Shown here: piece by piece, positions 11,425 to 22,407 of the stretch
Position numbering within the stretch: the first letter of the stretch is position 1
Layout: the number at the start of each line of letters is the position of its first letter
Source of the DNA: Symbiodinium natans
Lineage: Eukaryota; Sar; Dinophyceae; Suessiales; Symbiodiniaceae
NCBI GenBank assembly: GCA_905221605.1
Contig: CAJNDS010002368.1
Coordinates: 822,511-886,510 of the forward strand
Direction of reading: 5' to 3'
Length of the DNA stretch: 64,000 nt
Made by a program: the position numbers and the translations under genes
The notes under the pieces: model-generated
What the model was told of the DNA's origin: nothing
The model's database searches: none
What the model saw: only the letters and a program-made list of their open reading frames with translations

Positions 11425-11788
11425 CACACGGAGGCAGAGGCACATGTCGCAAGGCGTGCCTGCCCGTGGCTTGAACAAACTGGTGCCAGAGACGGCAGTT
11501 CCGTTCCAAACGTCCGCCTGTCCACCTTACTTCGTCAGCACCGCTGGAGATCCAAGGCCCGGCACCCTAAACCCTAAACCCTAAACCCTAAACCCTAAAC
11601 CCTAAACCCTAAACCCTCACACAGAGCAGGACAATCTGCCCTCAGGCGATGGGATTTTGAACACGTCATGGTCGAGATCCCCTGCGTTCTACGCAGGGGT
11701 GGAGCCTCAGAGGAAGACGAAGTGGGCTGTAGGACTTCTGGTTTGGCGTTTAGGGCTTTCGGAGTGTAGGGGTCTAGAGTTTAGGGCT

Positions 11789-11888
11789 TACTTGGAGGTT
11801 CAGGGGTAGTAGTAGCAGGGTAAGAGTAATTATAGCTGCTTATAAACCTTATTCAGGATACTTAGAGCCCTATTTCTGACTACCCCCG
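11789..11888. mobile_element. Family A element, right end lost
   Basis: It starts TACTTGGAGGTTCAGGGGTA and has the interior CTTATAAACCTTATTCAGGA. The right arm breaks off in CTGACTACCCCCGA at the boundary with a CCCTAAA array. Confidence 0.65.
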
Positions 11889-12091
11889 ACCCTAAACCCT
11901 AAACCCTAAACCCTAAACCCTAAACCCTAAACCCTAAACCCTAAACCCTAAACCCTAAACCCTAAACCCTAAACCCTAAACCCTAAACCCTAAACCCTAA
12001 ACCCTAAACCCTAAACCCTAAACCCTAAACCCTAAACCCTAAACCCTAAACCCTAAACCCTAAACCCTAAACCCTAAACCCTAAACCCTAC
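11889..12091 (-). repeat. CCCTAAA array, about 29 units
   Basis: Almost perfect 7-bp repeats, abutting the broken end of a family A element. Confidence 0.92.
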
Positions 12092-12394
12092 CTTCGAGCA
12101 CGGTTTAGGGCTTACAGTTTTAGAGGCGGCCCCGGGCTTGGAGTAGGGTTGAGGATGCGCGGTAGGCTGTAAGGCCTTGGGGCGTAGTATCGAGCCAACC
12201 GGGGTTCCAAGGCCAAATCCTGTGTGTGGGCTTAGAGCTTAACGTCTTTCCACATTCAACCCTAAGCCCCACCAAACCCTAACCGAAAACCCTAGAGACC
12301 CTAAACCCTGAAGGCCCTAAACACTACAGACCCCAACACACTAAACCCTGGACACCCTGACCCCTAAACCCTCTTCTTTATCCCAGACCCAAGA
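12092..12394. other. Unique spacer
   Basis: About 300 bp of unique and CCCTAAA-like sequence. No gene was recognised. Confidence 0.45.
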
Positions 12395-12504
12395 GTAGCC
12401 TTGGAATGGAAAAAGGGTGCCCAGTTTGACTTAATAACGGGCTTATAAGGGAACCCGAGCCCTAAAAAAGGGGCAGGTAAGGGTCTACTCTGGGTCCTAG
12501 TTAC
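12395..12504. mobile_element. Family D element (copy 3, most complete)
   Basis: GTAGCCTTGGAATGG at the left, GGGTGCCC and CTTATAAGGGAACC inside, CTACTCTGGGTCCTAGTTAC at the right. The 12505-12652 CCCTAAA/CCCCAAA array follows directly. Confidence 0.65.
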
Positions 12505-12652
12505 CCTAAACCCCAAACCCTAAACCCCAAACCCTAAACCCCAAACCCTAAACCCCAAACCCTAAACCCTAAACCCCAAACCCTAAACCCTAAACCCTAA
12601 ACCCCAAACCCTAAACCCTAAACCCCAAACCCCAAACCCTAAACCCTAAACC
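12505..12652 (-). repeat. CCCTAAACCCCAAA array
   Basis: Regular alternation of CCCTAAA and CCCCAAA units. Confidence 0.9.
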
Positions 12653-12779
12653 CTGCTCCTCACTTAGGGGTGGTAGCAGCATGTGCCCCCTTTGAAGCCT
12701 ACTTCGGCGGATCGGGGGACCGCGAGAGAAAGGGCCCCCGGGAAAGCTGAGCTCCGATGAGCCGCGGTGGGACTCCGCC

Positions 12780-13455
12780 GTTTAGGGTTTTAGGGGTTTT
12801 TAGGGGTTTTAGGGTTTTTAGGGTTTTTAGGGTTTTGGGGTTTGAATTTTAGGGTTTAGGGTTTTAGGGTTTAGGGTTTGGGGTTTGGGGTTTGGGGTTT
12901 GGGGTTTAGGGTTTAGGGTTTAGGGTTTTAGGGTTTTTAGGGTTTGGGGTTTTAGGGTTTAGGGTTTAGGGTTTAGGGTTGAGGGTTTTAGGGTTTTAGG
13001 GTTTTTAGGGTTTAGGGGTTTAGGGTTTAGGGTTTGGGGTTTGGAGTTTTTAGGGTTTGGTTTAGGGTTTGGGGTTTGGGGTTGAGGGTTTAGGGTTTGG
13101 GGTTTGGGGTTGAGGGTTTTAGGGTTTAGGGTTTTAGGGTTGTGGGGTTTTAGGGTTTGGGGTTGAGGTTTTAGGGTTTGGGGTTGAGGGTTTAGGGTTT
13201 GGGGTTTAGGGTTTGGGGTTTCGGGTTTAGGGTTGAGTGTTTAGGGTTTGGGGTTTGGGTTTAGGGTTTAGGGCTTAGGGTTTAGGGTTTAGGGTTTGGG
13301 GTTGAGGGTTGAGGGTTTGGGGTTTAGGGTTTAGGGTTGAGGGTTTAGGGTTTGGGGTTTGGGGGTTTGGGTTTAGGGTTGAGGGTTTAGGGTTTGGGGC
13401 TTGGGGTTTAGGGTTTAGGGTTTAGGGTTTAGGGTTTAGGGTTTAGGGTTTAGTA
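12780..13455 (+). repeat. Long mixed TTTAGGG/TTTTAGGG/TTTGGGG/TTGAGGG array
   Basis: About 680 bp of telomere-type units of 7 or 8 bp with many variants. Confidence 0.88.
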
Positions 13456-13661
13456 GGGTCATTTGGGGGTATGTAGGGGGGAAGTAGGGGACTTTAATGG
13501 TATTTAGGGGGTTTCTGCAAGTGTTCAACATTTAATTAAGGGGTATTTAGGGTTTGGGCTTAGGGGTTTAGGATTGAGGGTGTAGATCTTAGGGTTGAGG
13601 GTTTAAGTATGTAGGGGTGTTTAGTGATGTGTGGGGGTTTAGGGTTTGGAGGTTTAGGGTT

Positions 13662-13664
<3 letters not shown>

Positions 13665-13698
<34 letters not shown>
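13665..13698 (+). repeat. Poly-G tract of about 34
   Basis: One of the longest of many mononucleotide G or C runs. Others are near 2246, 5727, 14511 (C), 15778, 17325, 19539, 25717 (C), 31327, 37961, 55337, 55657 and 58654 (C). Confidence 0.9.
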
Positions 13699-13700
<2 letters not shown>

Positions 13701-15344
13701 TAGGCCTTGAGGGGTTTAAAGGATTGGGGTTTGGGCGCCTAGGGGCTAGAATTTAGGATTCGGGGTTTAGGGTTTAGGGTTTAGGCTTTAGGCTTTAGGC
13801 TTTAGGCTTTAGGCTTTAGGCTTTAGGGTTTAGGGTTTAGGGTTAGGGTAGTTTCAAGTAGTGCTTTAAGTGGGTGGGCTTTCAAGCATGTAAACGACAG
13901 AGTCGACCGCAGCTTCAGTGAGCCCGTGCGAAATACGAAAGATCAGGTCGAGGCTTCCGCCGAGCCGGCGCTGTTCGTCTTCTGTGCAGAAACAAATTGG
14001 TGTAGGGTTTAGGGTTGGGTTTGGGGTTTAGGGTTTAGGGTTGAGGGTTGAGGGTTGAGGGTTGAGGGTTTCGGGTTTAGGGTCTGTACCCTAAACCTAC
14101 ACTCAAAGCCCAAAGCCTTAGTCCTGCCATCCCCACAACCCTAGACCACGTCCTGAAACAAAAGGATCCCGTCCCAAGCCCAAACAAAAACCTGCCACGA
14201 TTCCGACATCGCAAAGGTCAGGGTTTAGGGTTTGGTGTTTAAGGTTCAGGGGTTGATTAGTTCATGGTTGGGATAGTATTAAATTAACAAATATTCCTTC
14301 TTGAGTTTAAGTACCCTTAAACATGTACAATGTTACCCCACTATGACAAAGTGTAGGCTTAAAGGATAAAGGGTTTGGGGTTTAGGTCAGGGCTGAGGGT
14401 GTAGGGTGCAGGGTTTTTGGTGAGGATGTAGGAGAGATCCTTATTATAATTTGCGCTCGAGCGGCAATCCTTATTATAATTTGCGCTCGAGCGGCAATGA
14501 AAAGCCCGCACCCCCCCCCCCCCCCCCCCCCCCCGATGCAGGGTTTAAGGGTTTAGGGTGTAGGGTGTAGGTTTAGGCTTTAGGGTTTAGGGTTTTGGGT
14601 TTTAGGGTTTAGGGTTTAGGGCTTAGGGTTTAGGGGTTTAGGGTTCAGGGTGAGGGTTCAGGGTTTAGGTCAGGTTTTGAGTTTCTAGGTCGGAGTTTAT
14701 GTCTTCGAGTTCAGGATTTATAGTTCAGGGCTTAAGGGGCTGAAGGTTCAGGTTTTCGGTCAGGGTTGAGGGTTTTGCGGTTCAGGGTTCAGGGTTTGGG
14801 GTTTAGGGTTTAGGGTTTAGGGTTTAGGGTTTAGGGTTTAGGGTGCAGGGGCTGTTGGCACCTCAAGTGCAAAACTCTGGGTTAAGGGGCTTAGGGTCTA
14901 GGGCCGCTGAAGCCCGAAATCTTAAACACTAACCCTAAACCCTAAAGCCCTATAAAACCTAAACCCCCCTAAACCCTAAAGCCCTAAGACCTAAACCCCC
15001 TAAACCCTAAAGCCCTAAACCATAAAGCCCTAAGCCATAAAGCCCTAAAACCTAAACCCCCCTAAACCCTAAAGCCCTAAACCCTAAAGCCCTAAAACCT
15101 AAACCCCCTGAAACGCTAAAGCCCTAAAACCTAAAGCCCTGCGGGCCCTGCGCCCTAACCCGCAGAAGCCCCGCTGACGCGGCACACACCTGTACGCTGT
15201 TGCCCAGCTCAGGTTCGAGCTGACCAGCCAAATCCAGAGCTTCGGCATCCAAACCCTAATAGCCCAGTAGGCTTGTCGTTGTTTAGGGTTCAGGGTTCAG
15301 GGCTCAGGGTTCAGGGTTTAGGGTTTAGGGTTTAGCGGTTTAAG
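13699..15344. other. Variant arrays and spacers; no gene
   Basis: Includes a TTTAGGC block (13783-13830, about 7 units), TTGAGGG units near 14040, a C-run at 14511-14534, and CCCTAAAGCCCTAAA repeats at 14930-15140. No gene was recognised. Confidence 0.55.
14437..14496 (+). repeat. 30-bp perfect tandem duplication
   Basis: ATCCTTATTATAATTTGCGC plus CTCGAGCGGCA occurs twice in a row. Confidence 0.85.
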
Positions 15345-15455
15345 TTGGGATGTTCCCCTGATACGAACAGTTTCTAACTGTCCTTAGCAGGGAATTATAG
15401 TACCCCCGACTAGAATCCCGCTTAAGGACTCTTAGTATAAGGGGGAACATGCCAA
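15345..15455. mobile_element. Foldback element, family B (copy 1)
   Basis: TTGGGATGTTCCCCTGATAC at the left and GTATAAGGGGGAACATGCCAA at the right form inverted arms of about 20 bp. The interior has AACAGT and CTTAG motifs shared with 23040-23096 and 56903-56985. Confidence 0.7.
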
Positions 15456-15689
15456 GTTTTCAGGGTTTAGGATTTAGGGCGAACCCTAAACCGGAAATCC
15501 TAACCCTACCCTAAACCTCTAAACTCCAAGCCCTGTACACCCTAAACCTTACAGACCTTAACACCCTAAATTCCAAATCCCCTAAACCCTAAACCCCATA
15601 GAGACCCTAAAACCCTGAACCCTTAATCCCCAAGCCCTAAACCCTAGAGGCCCCTATAGAAACTAAACCGCTAGACCCTGGACCACTAC

Positions 15690-15816
15690 TTGCTTAAGAA
15701 CCCCCCCTAAATCCTAAACCCTAAACCCTAAATCTGCATGCTACCCCATCAGGAAGCACGTTTTGCATTTTTCTTGCGGGGGGGGGGGGGGGGGGGTCTT
15801 AATGATTCTTAAGCAA
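15690..15816. mobile_element. Foldback element, family E (copy 1)
   Basis: TTGCTTAAGAACCCCCC and GATTCTTAAGCAA are inverted ends. The interior holds CCCTAAA repeats and a poly-G run of 18. A second copy is at 21799-21890. Confidence 0.65.
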
Positions 15817-15903
15817 GGTTATAAGCCTAGGTACTCTACTTTTAGCCCCCCCCCTTGGCACTTATAACCCTACTTGTCACTACCCATGGACCTCCAAGTA
15901 GCC
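15817..15903. mobile_element. Family A element, left end missing
   Basis: It begins GGTTATAAGCC right at the family E end and closes with ACCCATGGACCTCCAAGTA. The left arm is absent, consistent with disruption by the family E element or by deletion. Confidence 0.55.
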
Positions 15904-16198
15904 CGAAACCCTAAACCCCTAAACCCTAAACCCTACACCCAGGTGCAAACAAACAAAAAAGCCGTGTGTTAGGGTTTAGGGCTAGGGTTTAGGGGGCGTA
16001 CATAGACCCTGAAAAAAAACCCAAATCCAAAACACCCCAAAGACCTAAAAACACTAAGCGCCAGGGTTTACGAAAATAAGGGGCCCTTCACAAAGACCCC
16101 ACAATAGTAGGATTCCCTCTAAGTCGAATTTCGCAGACCCCCAGTTCAGGGCTGATGGGTTTTTCGGGGGGTTTGGGGTTTCGGGTTTCGGGCTTAGG

Positions 16199-16293
16199 CC
16201 TACTTGAAGGTTCATGGGTACTTACAAGTAGTAAGGTTCAGGGGTGCTTACAAGCAGTAGGGCTATGTACTACCCTACTTATACTTACTGCCC
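16199..16293. mobile_element. Family A element, degraded
   Basis: TACTTGAAGGTTCATGGGTA at the left, a second GGTTCAGGGGTGCTTACAAG, then ACCCTACTTATACTTACTGC; the terminal right arm is lost. Confidence 0.5.
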
Positions 16294-17073
16294 AAAACCC
16301 AAGGAAATAAAAGTTGAAACTTTCAGAATAAACTACCTTACAAGAAGCCCAAAAGTTGAAAAGTTGGGTTTTGAGCCAGTAAGTATACGTACCCTGAACC
16401 CCTAGCCCTAAACCCTAAACCCTGAACTCCCAAACTTTCGGAAGTAGCTCGCACCGTGCGGAGCCGAACTCGGGCTGCTCGGCTGCCTGCCCTAAGCTCA
16501 CCCTGCTACCTGCGCAGGAGTTTGCTCTTCGAGCCTTGTAGGGTTTAAAAGGTTTAGGGTTTAGGGTTTAGGGCTTAGGGCTTAGGGCTTAGGGCTTGGG
16601 GGTTAGGGTTCGGGGCTTAGGGTTCAGGGTCAAGAGGTTGGTGTTTTTTCGGATTTAGTACTAAACCCGAAACCCGAAAACCGAAACCCGAATCCCGAAA
16701 CCCTAAACCCTAGACCCGAAAACCTAAACCCTAAACCCCAAACCCCAACCCCTAAACCCTAAGCTTTTGGTTTAGCATTCCGGTTCGGGCTTAGAATTTG
16801 AGAGCTGATTTTCTGGCTTCTTTGCCGCGACCCAAGCTCAGGAGGTAGGCTTTAGGTTTTAGGGTTAGGGGTTAAGGGTTTAGGGTTTGTGGTTTAGGGT
16901 TTGGATAGGGCTTTAGGGTTTAGGGTAGAAGGTACCTCGCAAGCTGCCCTTGAAACATGGCGGTCTGGGCTTCGAGGCTCTCTGGAAGGCAAGCTCCGCG
17001 CCTGTCCGTAATGTGAAACGCCCAGGCATATTGCAGGAGATCATCCTTGAGGCATCCTTTCCTAGGCTGCCCA
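16294..17073. other. Mixed arrays and spacers; no gene
   Basis: Short TTTAGGG, CTTAGGG and CCCGAAA arrays separated by unique GC-rich spacers. Nothing else was recognised. Confidence 0.45.
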
Positions 17074-17178
17074 GTAACCTAGGCTTAAAAAGGGTGCCCT
17101 TTTTTGCTTAAAGGGGTTTATAAGGGAACCTAAACCCCCCAAAAAGGGAATAAGGGTACTACTGGGCATCCTAGTTTC
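17074..17178. mobile_element. Family D element (copy 4)
   Basis: GTAACCTAGGCTTAAAAAGG, GGTGCCC, TTTATAAGGGAACCTAA and CTGGGCATCCTAG in the family D order. Confidence 0.6.
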
Positions 17179-18600
17179 TTAAACAACCCTGAAACCAACA
17201 CTACTGCAGATTTAAGCCCCAAGCCACAAACCCTAAACCCCGAACCCCCTTTAACCTTAAACCCTAGATGCCCAAACGCCCAATCCCTCGTATGGCTTCG
17301 CGAATCCTAAGGGGACCTCGTGCGGGGGGGGGGGGGGCTGGGGGAATCGTACTCCTGAACCCTGATAAACCCTCACCTGAACCCCAAACCCCACACTTTT
17401 GAACCCAAACCCTATACAGGGACGACGATAGAAGGTGTAGATAGGGGTTTTACAGGGGTCATATACGGGAATAAGATTGTAAGTACTGTTGAACCCCTTG
17501 AACCCCCAAACCCTAGGCTCTTCAAATAAACTTCTGAAGCCCTCAACCTTACTCTCCTACACCCTAAACTCCTAAACCCTAAAAACCTAAACTCCCAAAC
17601 CTCAAGCTCCTAAACTTCTGAAGCCCTCAAGGGTTTAGGGTTTAGGGTTTAGGGTTTAGGGTTTAGGGTTTAGGGTTTAGGGTTTAGGGTTCAGGGTTTA
17701 GGGTTTAGGGTTTAGGGTTTAGGGTTCAGGGTTTAGGGTTTAGGGTTCTGAAGCCCTCAAGCTTCAGGGAGCTCCGCAAGACGCCCGAAAAATCGCGCGC
17801 TCGGTTTCGGTGTGGGCCCGCTTGCCGGTGATCGGTCCCCTGAGGAGGCGCTTAGGGTGCTTACGGCTTGTTTAGGGTTTAGGGTTTAGGGTTTAGGGTT
17901 TAGGGTTTAGGGTTTAGGGTTTAGGGTTTAGGGTTTAGGGTTTAGGGTTTATGGTTTCAGGGTTTAGGGTGTTTATGGTGTTTATGGTGCTTGAAGGTTT
18001 GTAGAGGGTGCTTAGGGCGTCAGGGTGCTTAGGGTGTTTCAAGTTTGGGACTTTGAAACCCCGAAAGCAGCCTGAGCTTGCAGATTTGTTGAGTCGACCG
18101 CAAACCCCAAACCCTTCTCGTGTTTGGCCCCCATAACCACCTTGTTAAAACAAGGATAACTTTCTCGGGTTGGGTACTTGGAGCAGGGAACCCAGAACCC
18201 CAAAAAAGGTGCAAAAAGGGTGCCCTAAACACACCAAAACCCTACACCCCAAAGAACTGGCCCCTTGAAAAGCTTGGGTTCTAATATGATAAGTTCCGGA
18301 TCGTAGAGTTTTTACTTGTGATCCAGCCATCAGCCGCCCCGTTTAATTTTGGGACAGTGAACGGGGATGTTTATGGTTAGGGTTCAGGGTTAAGGGTTAA
18401 GGGTTTAGGGTTTGGGGTTTGGGGTTTAGGGTTTAGGGCTTGGGGCTTGGGGTTTGGGGTTTGGGGTTTGGGGTTTGGGGTTTGGGGTTTAGGGTTTAGG
18501 GTTTAGGGTTCAGGGTTCAGCACTCCAGATCGAGCAGTTTTATGGTTAAGTTTATTTACGGCTCTGATGTACCACCCACCCACCCAGAGAATCCCACAAC
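17179..18600. other. Arrays and spacers; no gene
   Basis: TTTAGGG arrays lie at 17632-17750 and 17873-17955, and a mixed TTTGGGG array at 18390-18520. The unique spacers between have no recognised gene. Confidence 0.5.
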
Positions 18601-18624
18601 ATTGAGAAAGCAAAAAACTGCCAA

Positions 18625-18920
18625 ATTCTGAAAATAGAGCGGCCTTGTTCTGAAAATAAAGCGGCCTTATTCTGAAAGTAAAGCGGCCTTATTCTGAAAA
18701 TAGAGCAGCCTTATTCTCTAAATAAAGCGGCCTTGTTGTGAAAATACAGCGGCCTTATTCTAAAAATAAAGCGACCTTATTCTGAAAATACAGCGGCCTT
18801 ATTCTGAAAGTCAAATAGCCTTTGGCCTGAATTTTGCCTTATTGTGAAAATAAAGCTGCCTCATTCTGAAAATAAAGCGGCCGTATTCTGCAAATAGAGC
18901 GGCCTTATTCTGAAATTCAA
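18625..18920 (+). repeat. 22-bp minisatellite, about 13 copies
   Basis: Units of ATTCTGAAAATAAAGCGGCC plus TT recur with point changes. It is AT-rich and unlike its surroundings. The sequence just before it (CCCACCCACCCAGAGAATCC) recurs near 63817 without the minisatellite. Confidence 0.9.
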
Positions 18921-18960
18921 TTAAGGTTTAAACATATATGGTTTAAATAAATGAAAAAAT

Positions 18961-18984
18961 GTATATATATATATATATATATAT
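18961..18984 (+). repeat. AT microsatellite
   Basis: About 12 AT units. Confidence 0.9.
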
Positions 18985-19778
18985 GGCAGAGAGGGTTTAG
19001 AATTTCGGGCTTAGGGTTTAGGGTTTAGGGGTTCCCCGCGCCGTGAACCCAAAGCCCCAACAACTCCTAGAGCCCTTACACCCTGAATCCTTAATCTCCT
19101 AAACCCCTAGACCCAAAACCCTTCTGCCCAAGCCCTATAAACCCTAAACCCTAGACCCTAGACCCTAAACCCTAAACCCTCAACCCCAGGTACGTCCTAA
19201 AGTAGCCTGGAGCCCGGCCTGTGGGAATCGGCTCGGCCACCAGCCAAAAGCGGACGCAACACTTTCCGTTTGGAAAGCACCGGAAGCGCCTGCAAAGGGC
19301 TTCTTAGGGTTTTCGGGTTTAGGATTTAGGGTTTAGGGTTAAGGGTTTCGGGTTTAGGGTTTAGGGCTTCTGAGGGCTTCTTAGGGCTTCAGGGTTCAGG
19401 GTTTAGAGTTTAGGGCTTCTGAGGGCTTCACAGGGCTTCTTGGGGGCTTCTCGGGGCTTCTCAGGGCTTCTCAGGGTTCTTCTTCTTCGGGCTTCATAGG
19501 GTTTATGGGGTTTATGGGGTTTACATGGGAGGGCGGGGGGGGGGGGGGGGGGGGGGGGGTAATAGGGTTTATAGGGTTGTCGGGTTTATAGGGTTTAAAG
19601 GGTTTTTAAGGTTCGAGGATTTGGGGTTGAGGATTTTGGTTTGGGGAGTCGGAGTCTTAGCGTTCAGGGTTGAGATTTCAGAGGGTCCAGGCCTTCGGGT
19701 GTAGTGCTTAGGGTTCAGGGCGCAATCGATTTTATGAGGTTTCCCGAACCCCTAACCCTAAACCCTACATGCTTGAAT
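18985..19778. other. CTTCTTAGGG/CTTCTCAGGG-like repeats and spacers
   Basis: 19365-19500 has GGCTTCTGAGGG/GGCTTCTCAGGG units, followed by a G-run at 19538-19558. No gene was recognised. Confidence 0.5.
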
Positions 19779-19913
19779 CATTCTTGCAGGTTCATAGGTA
19801 ATTAACAGGAGGGTCAGGAGGGTTATAAGTGCCCTAAATAAAGTTATAGGTATAGCTACCCTACTTATGACCCTACTTATAACTACCCATGAACCTCCAA
19901 AGTAAGACTGCCA
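19779..19913. mobile_element. Family A element, left arm diverged
   Basis: TTGCAGGTTCATAGGTAATT at the left, then GTGCCCTAAATAAAGTTATA and ACCCATGAACCTCCAAAG-TA at the right. Confidence 0.65.
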
Positions 19914-21526
19914 AGATGGTCTGAACTGCAGGTCCCAAGCGCGTACGTGCGAGGTTCCTGCGTAGCCCAAGTTCGACTACACGTAGGGTTCTCAAACTTA
20001 TGTAAGAGTTATGGTTAAGGTTTAGGGTTTAGGGTTTAGGGTTTAGGGTTTACCCATCAACTGGAAGCCCTACAAACTCCTCTTAGCCCTCAAAACCCTA
20101 AACCCTAAGCCTTCAACCCCCAGTCCTCGACCCTCAACCCTAAACCCCAAAACCCAAAAGACCCTAAAACCCTAAAACCCTATAACCTTAAAACCTTAAA
20201 ACCCTAAAACCTTAAAACCTTATTAAACCCTAAACTAAGCCTAAGCCCGAAAAAATTAAACAAATCCCCAAAGGCACTACGCAACTTTCCAAAAAACCCG
20301 AAACCCTGAACCCTAAACCCTATGAACGCTAAACCCGAAACCCTATGAACCCTAAACTCAAGGCCTAGGCCGCCCCCCAACGTTGGGGGGCGGCGCCTAA
20401 GCCCCTCGACCTCGATGGCACAAGCCGACCTAGGCCTTCGCCCGCCTCGCACAGTTCGGAGGTCGGTATGCACCCACGATGGGCCCGGTACCGGAGCACG
20501 TTCTCCTGAGGGCCCCAGCCCAGGGGGGGTCCCGAACCTGGGACCCCTCGGAATTTGTGAGACCGAAAGCCTGCTTGAAGGGCTGGACCGCTCGAAACCG
20601 TCCTGGGACTCTGAACCCCTGCGACCCAGGGACCTCCCTAAGGACCCATCCTGGGACGACGGAGACGCGACTTGGTGGCGGAAAGGGCTTTTGGAAGTAA
20701 GCGATTGTCATGAGTTTAGGCCTAAACCCTAAAAGGAATAGGTTTGGGTGGCTTTGCCGCCTCGGACGGCGTGGGGTGGGAGAGAAGTATTAGATGGCCT
20801 CCGCAGTCGGGCCAGAGCTTTTCGAGCCTCTGCTGCATCTAACCTTCACAGCATCTACGCCCTATTACAGGAAACCCAAAAACCTAAATCCTAGACCCTA
20901 AACCCTAAGCCCTAAGCCCTAAACCCTAAACCCTAATCCTCTAAACCCTAAAGCCCCCCCCTTTGACGGCCAGCTGCGGCGCCTTTTCAAGATGGCCCGG
21001 CCATGGTCAAGCCGGCACCCAAAATTTCCTGCTTCAAGATGAGTATAAGGGTTTAGGGTTAGGATTTGGGGTTAGGGTTTGAGGGTTTTAGGGTTAAGGG
21101 TTAGGGTTTTAGGGTTTAGGATTTTGGGGTTTAGGGTTTAGGGTTTAGGGTCGGGGGAGGGGGAATTAGAACTAGGGTTGCTTGGGTTCAACGTCCCTGA
21201 ATTATAAATCGTGTGCCCAGGGCGATTACAGAGAGCTTTCTTTGGGCTACTTAGGTGTGTGCGGTCTGTATAAGGTGTATACCATGGTTATGTAAGGGCC
21301 CTTTGATGCTAAACCCTAAACCCTAAACCCTAAACCCTAAACCCTAAACCCTAAACCTTTGGCACTGGTGCTCGAGTGCGGAGTCAGCCCAGCCCTGCCC
21401 TACGGCTCGCTCGGTGCTGGTCTCTTCCTTTGGCTCCCGCTTCACATCATGGGTCTTGATCTCCTCTTTCACATCCACATTTCACACTCCTTCTTCACGT
21501 CGATCAAAGCTGGAAATTGTTGAGGC
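19914..21526. other. Arrays and spacers, with one doubtful open frame
   Basis: 20150-20230 holds CCTAAAA 8-bp units. 20415-20732 (plus) is an unbroken ATG frame of 105 codons in GC-rich unique DNA, Pro- and Asp-rich, without a known motif; I do not call it a gene. Arrays are at 21041-21150 and 21308-21355. Confidence 0.4.
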
Positions 21527-21640
21527 TACTTGGAGGTTCAAGGGTAGTTATAAGTAGGGTTATAAGTACCCTAAATAAGGTTACAAGTATAGTTACCCTA
21601 CTTTTCACCCCACTCATAACTACCCATGAACCTCCAAGTA
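21527..21640. mobile_element. Family A foldback element, reference copy
   Basis: 114 bp, TA-CTTGGAGGTTCAAGGG ... CCCATGAACCTCCAAG-TA. The arms pair over about 35 bp (TAGTTATAAGTAGGGT against ACCCCACTCATAACTA). TA flanks both ends. No coding capacity, so it is a MITE-type element. Confidence 0.85.
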
Positions 21641-21798
21641 CGTCAGTGGCCCAGTCCGACATGGACATGAACCAAACCCTAAACCCTAAACCCTAAACTC
21701 TAAACCCTAAACCGCTTGATTTTGACCGGCTTTCCACATCTCGCCTCACGGCTTCTCACGTGCTCCCAACACTAAAGCTTAAACCCTCAACCTACCAA

Positions 21799-21890
21799 TT
21801 GCTTAAGAACCCCAAAAAAAACAAAATATTCTTCCTTGTAAGGGTAATAAAGGGAATATCACTTTTTTATTTTGCAGGGTTCTTAAGCAA
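21799..21890. mobile_element. Foldback element, family E (copy 2)
   Basis: TTGCTTAAGAACCC at the left and GGGTTCTTAAGCAA at the right form a perfect 14-bp inverted repeat. The interior is AT-rich. Confidence 0.75.
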
Positions 21891-22146
21891 CTAGTAGAAA
21901 ACCTGATAGGCTTTTGCGGATTCAAGGGTTGGGGCGTGATGGGGTCTAGGTGTTTTTGGAGGTTCAAGGGGTCTAGGCTTACGGGTTAGGGCTTAGGGTT
22001 TAGGATTTTAGGGTTGCGCGAGCTTGCGAGCTTTCTGTTGTAGTCCGGCACCACGTGTGCATTTGTTCGTGGCCCAGGTTCTTTGAGGCTGGTGGGTGTG
22101 TTTGGGGTTCAGTCGCTGATTAGGATCACAGGGCTCCAGAAACCGT

Positions 22147-22407
22147 GTAGGGTTTAGGGTAGGGTTTAGGGTTTAGGGTTTAGGGTTTAGGGTTTAGGGT
22201 TTAGGGTTTAGGGTTTAGGGTTTAGGGTTTAGGGTTTAGGGTTTAGGGTTTAGGGTTTAGGGTTTAGGGTTTAGGGTTTAGGGTTTAGGGTTTAGGGTTT
22301 AGGGTTTAGGGTTTAGGGTTTAGGGTTTAGGGTTTAGGGTTTAGGGTTTAGGGTTTAGGGTTTAGGGTTTAGGGTTTAGGGTTTAGGGTTTAGGGTTTAG
22401 GGTTCAG
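22147..22407 (+). repeat. Longest uniform TTTAGGG array, about 36 units
   Basis: Nearly perfect TTTAGGG over about 260 bp. Confidence 0.94.

Noticed and set aside
20415-20732. 105-codon ATG frame in GC-rich unique DNA
   Set aside because: No domain, overlapped by a similar-length minus frame, and located between telomere-type arrays; GC-rich sequence alone explains the openness.
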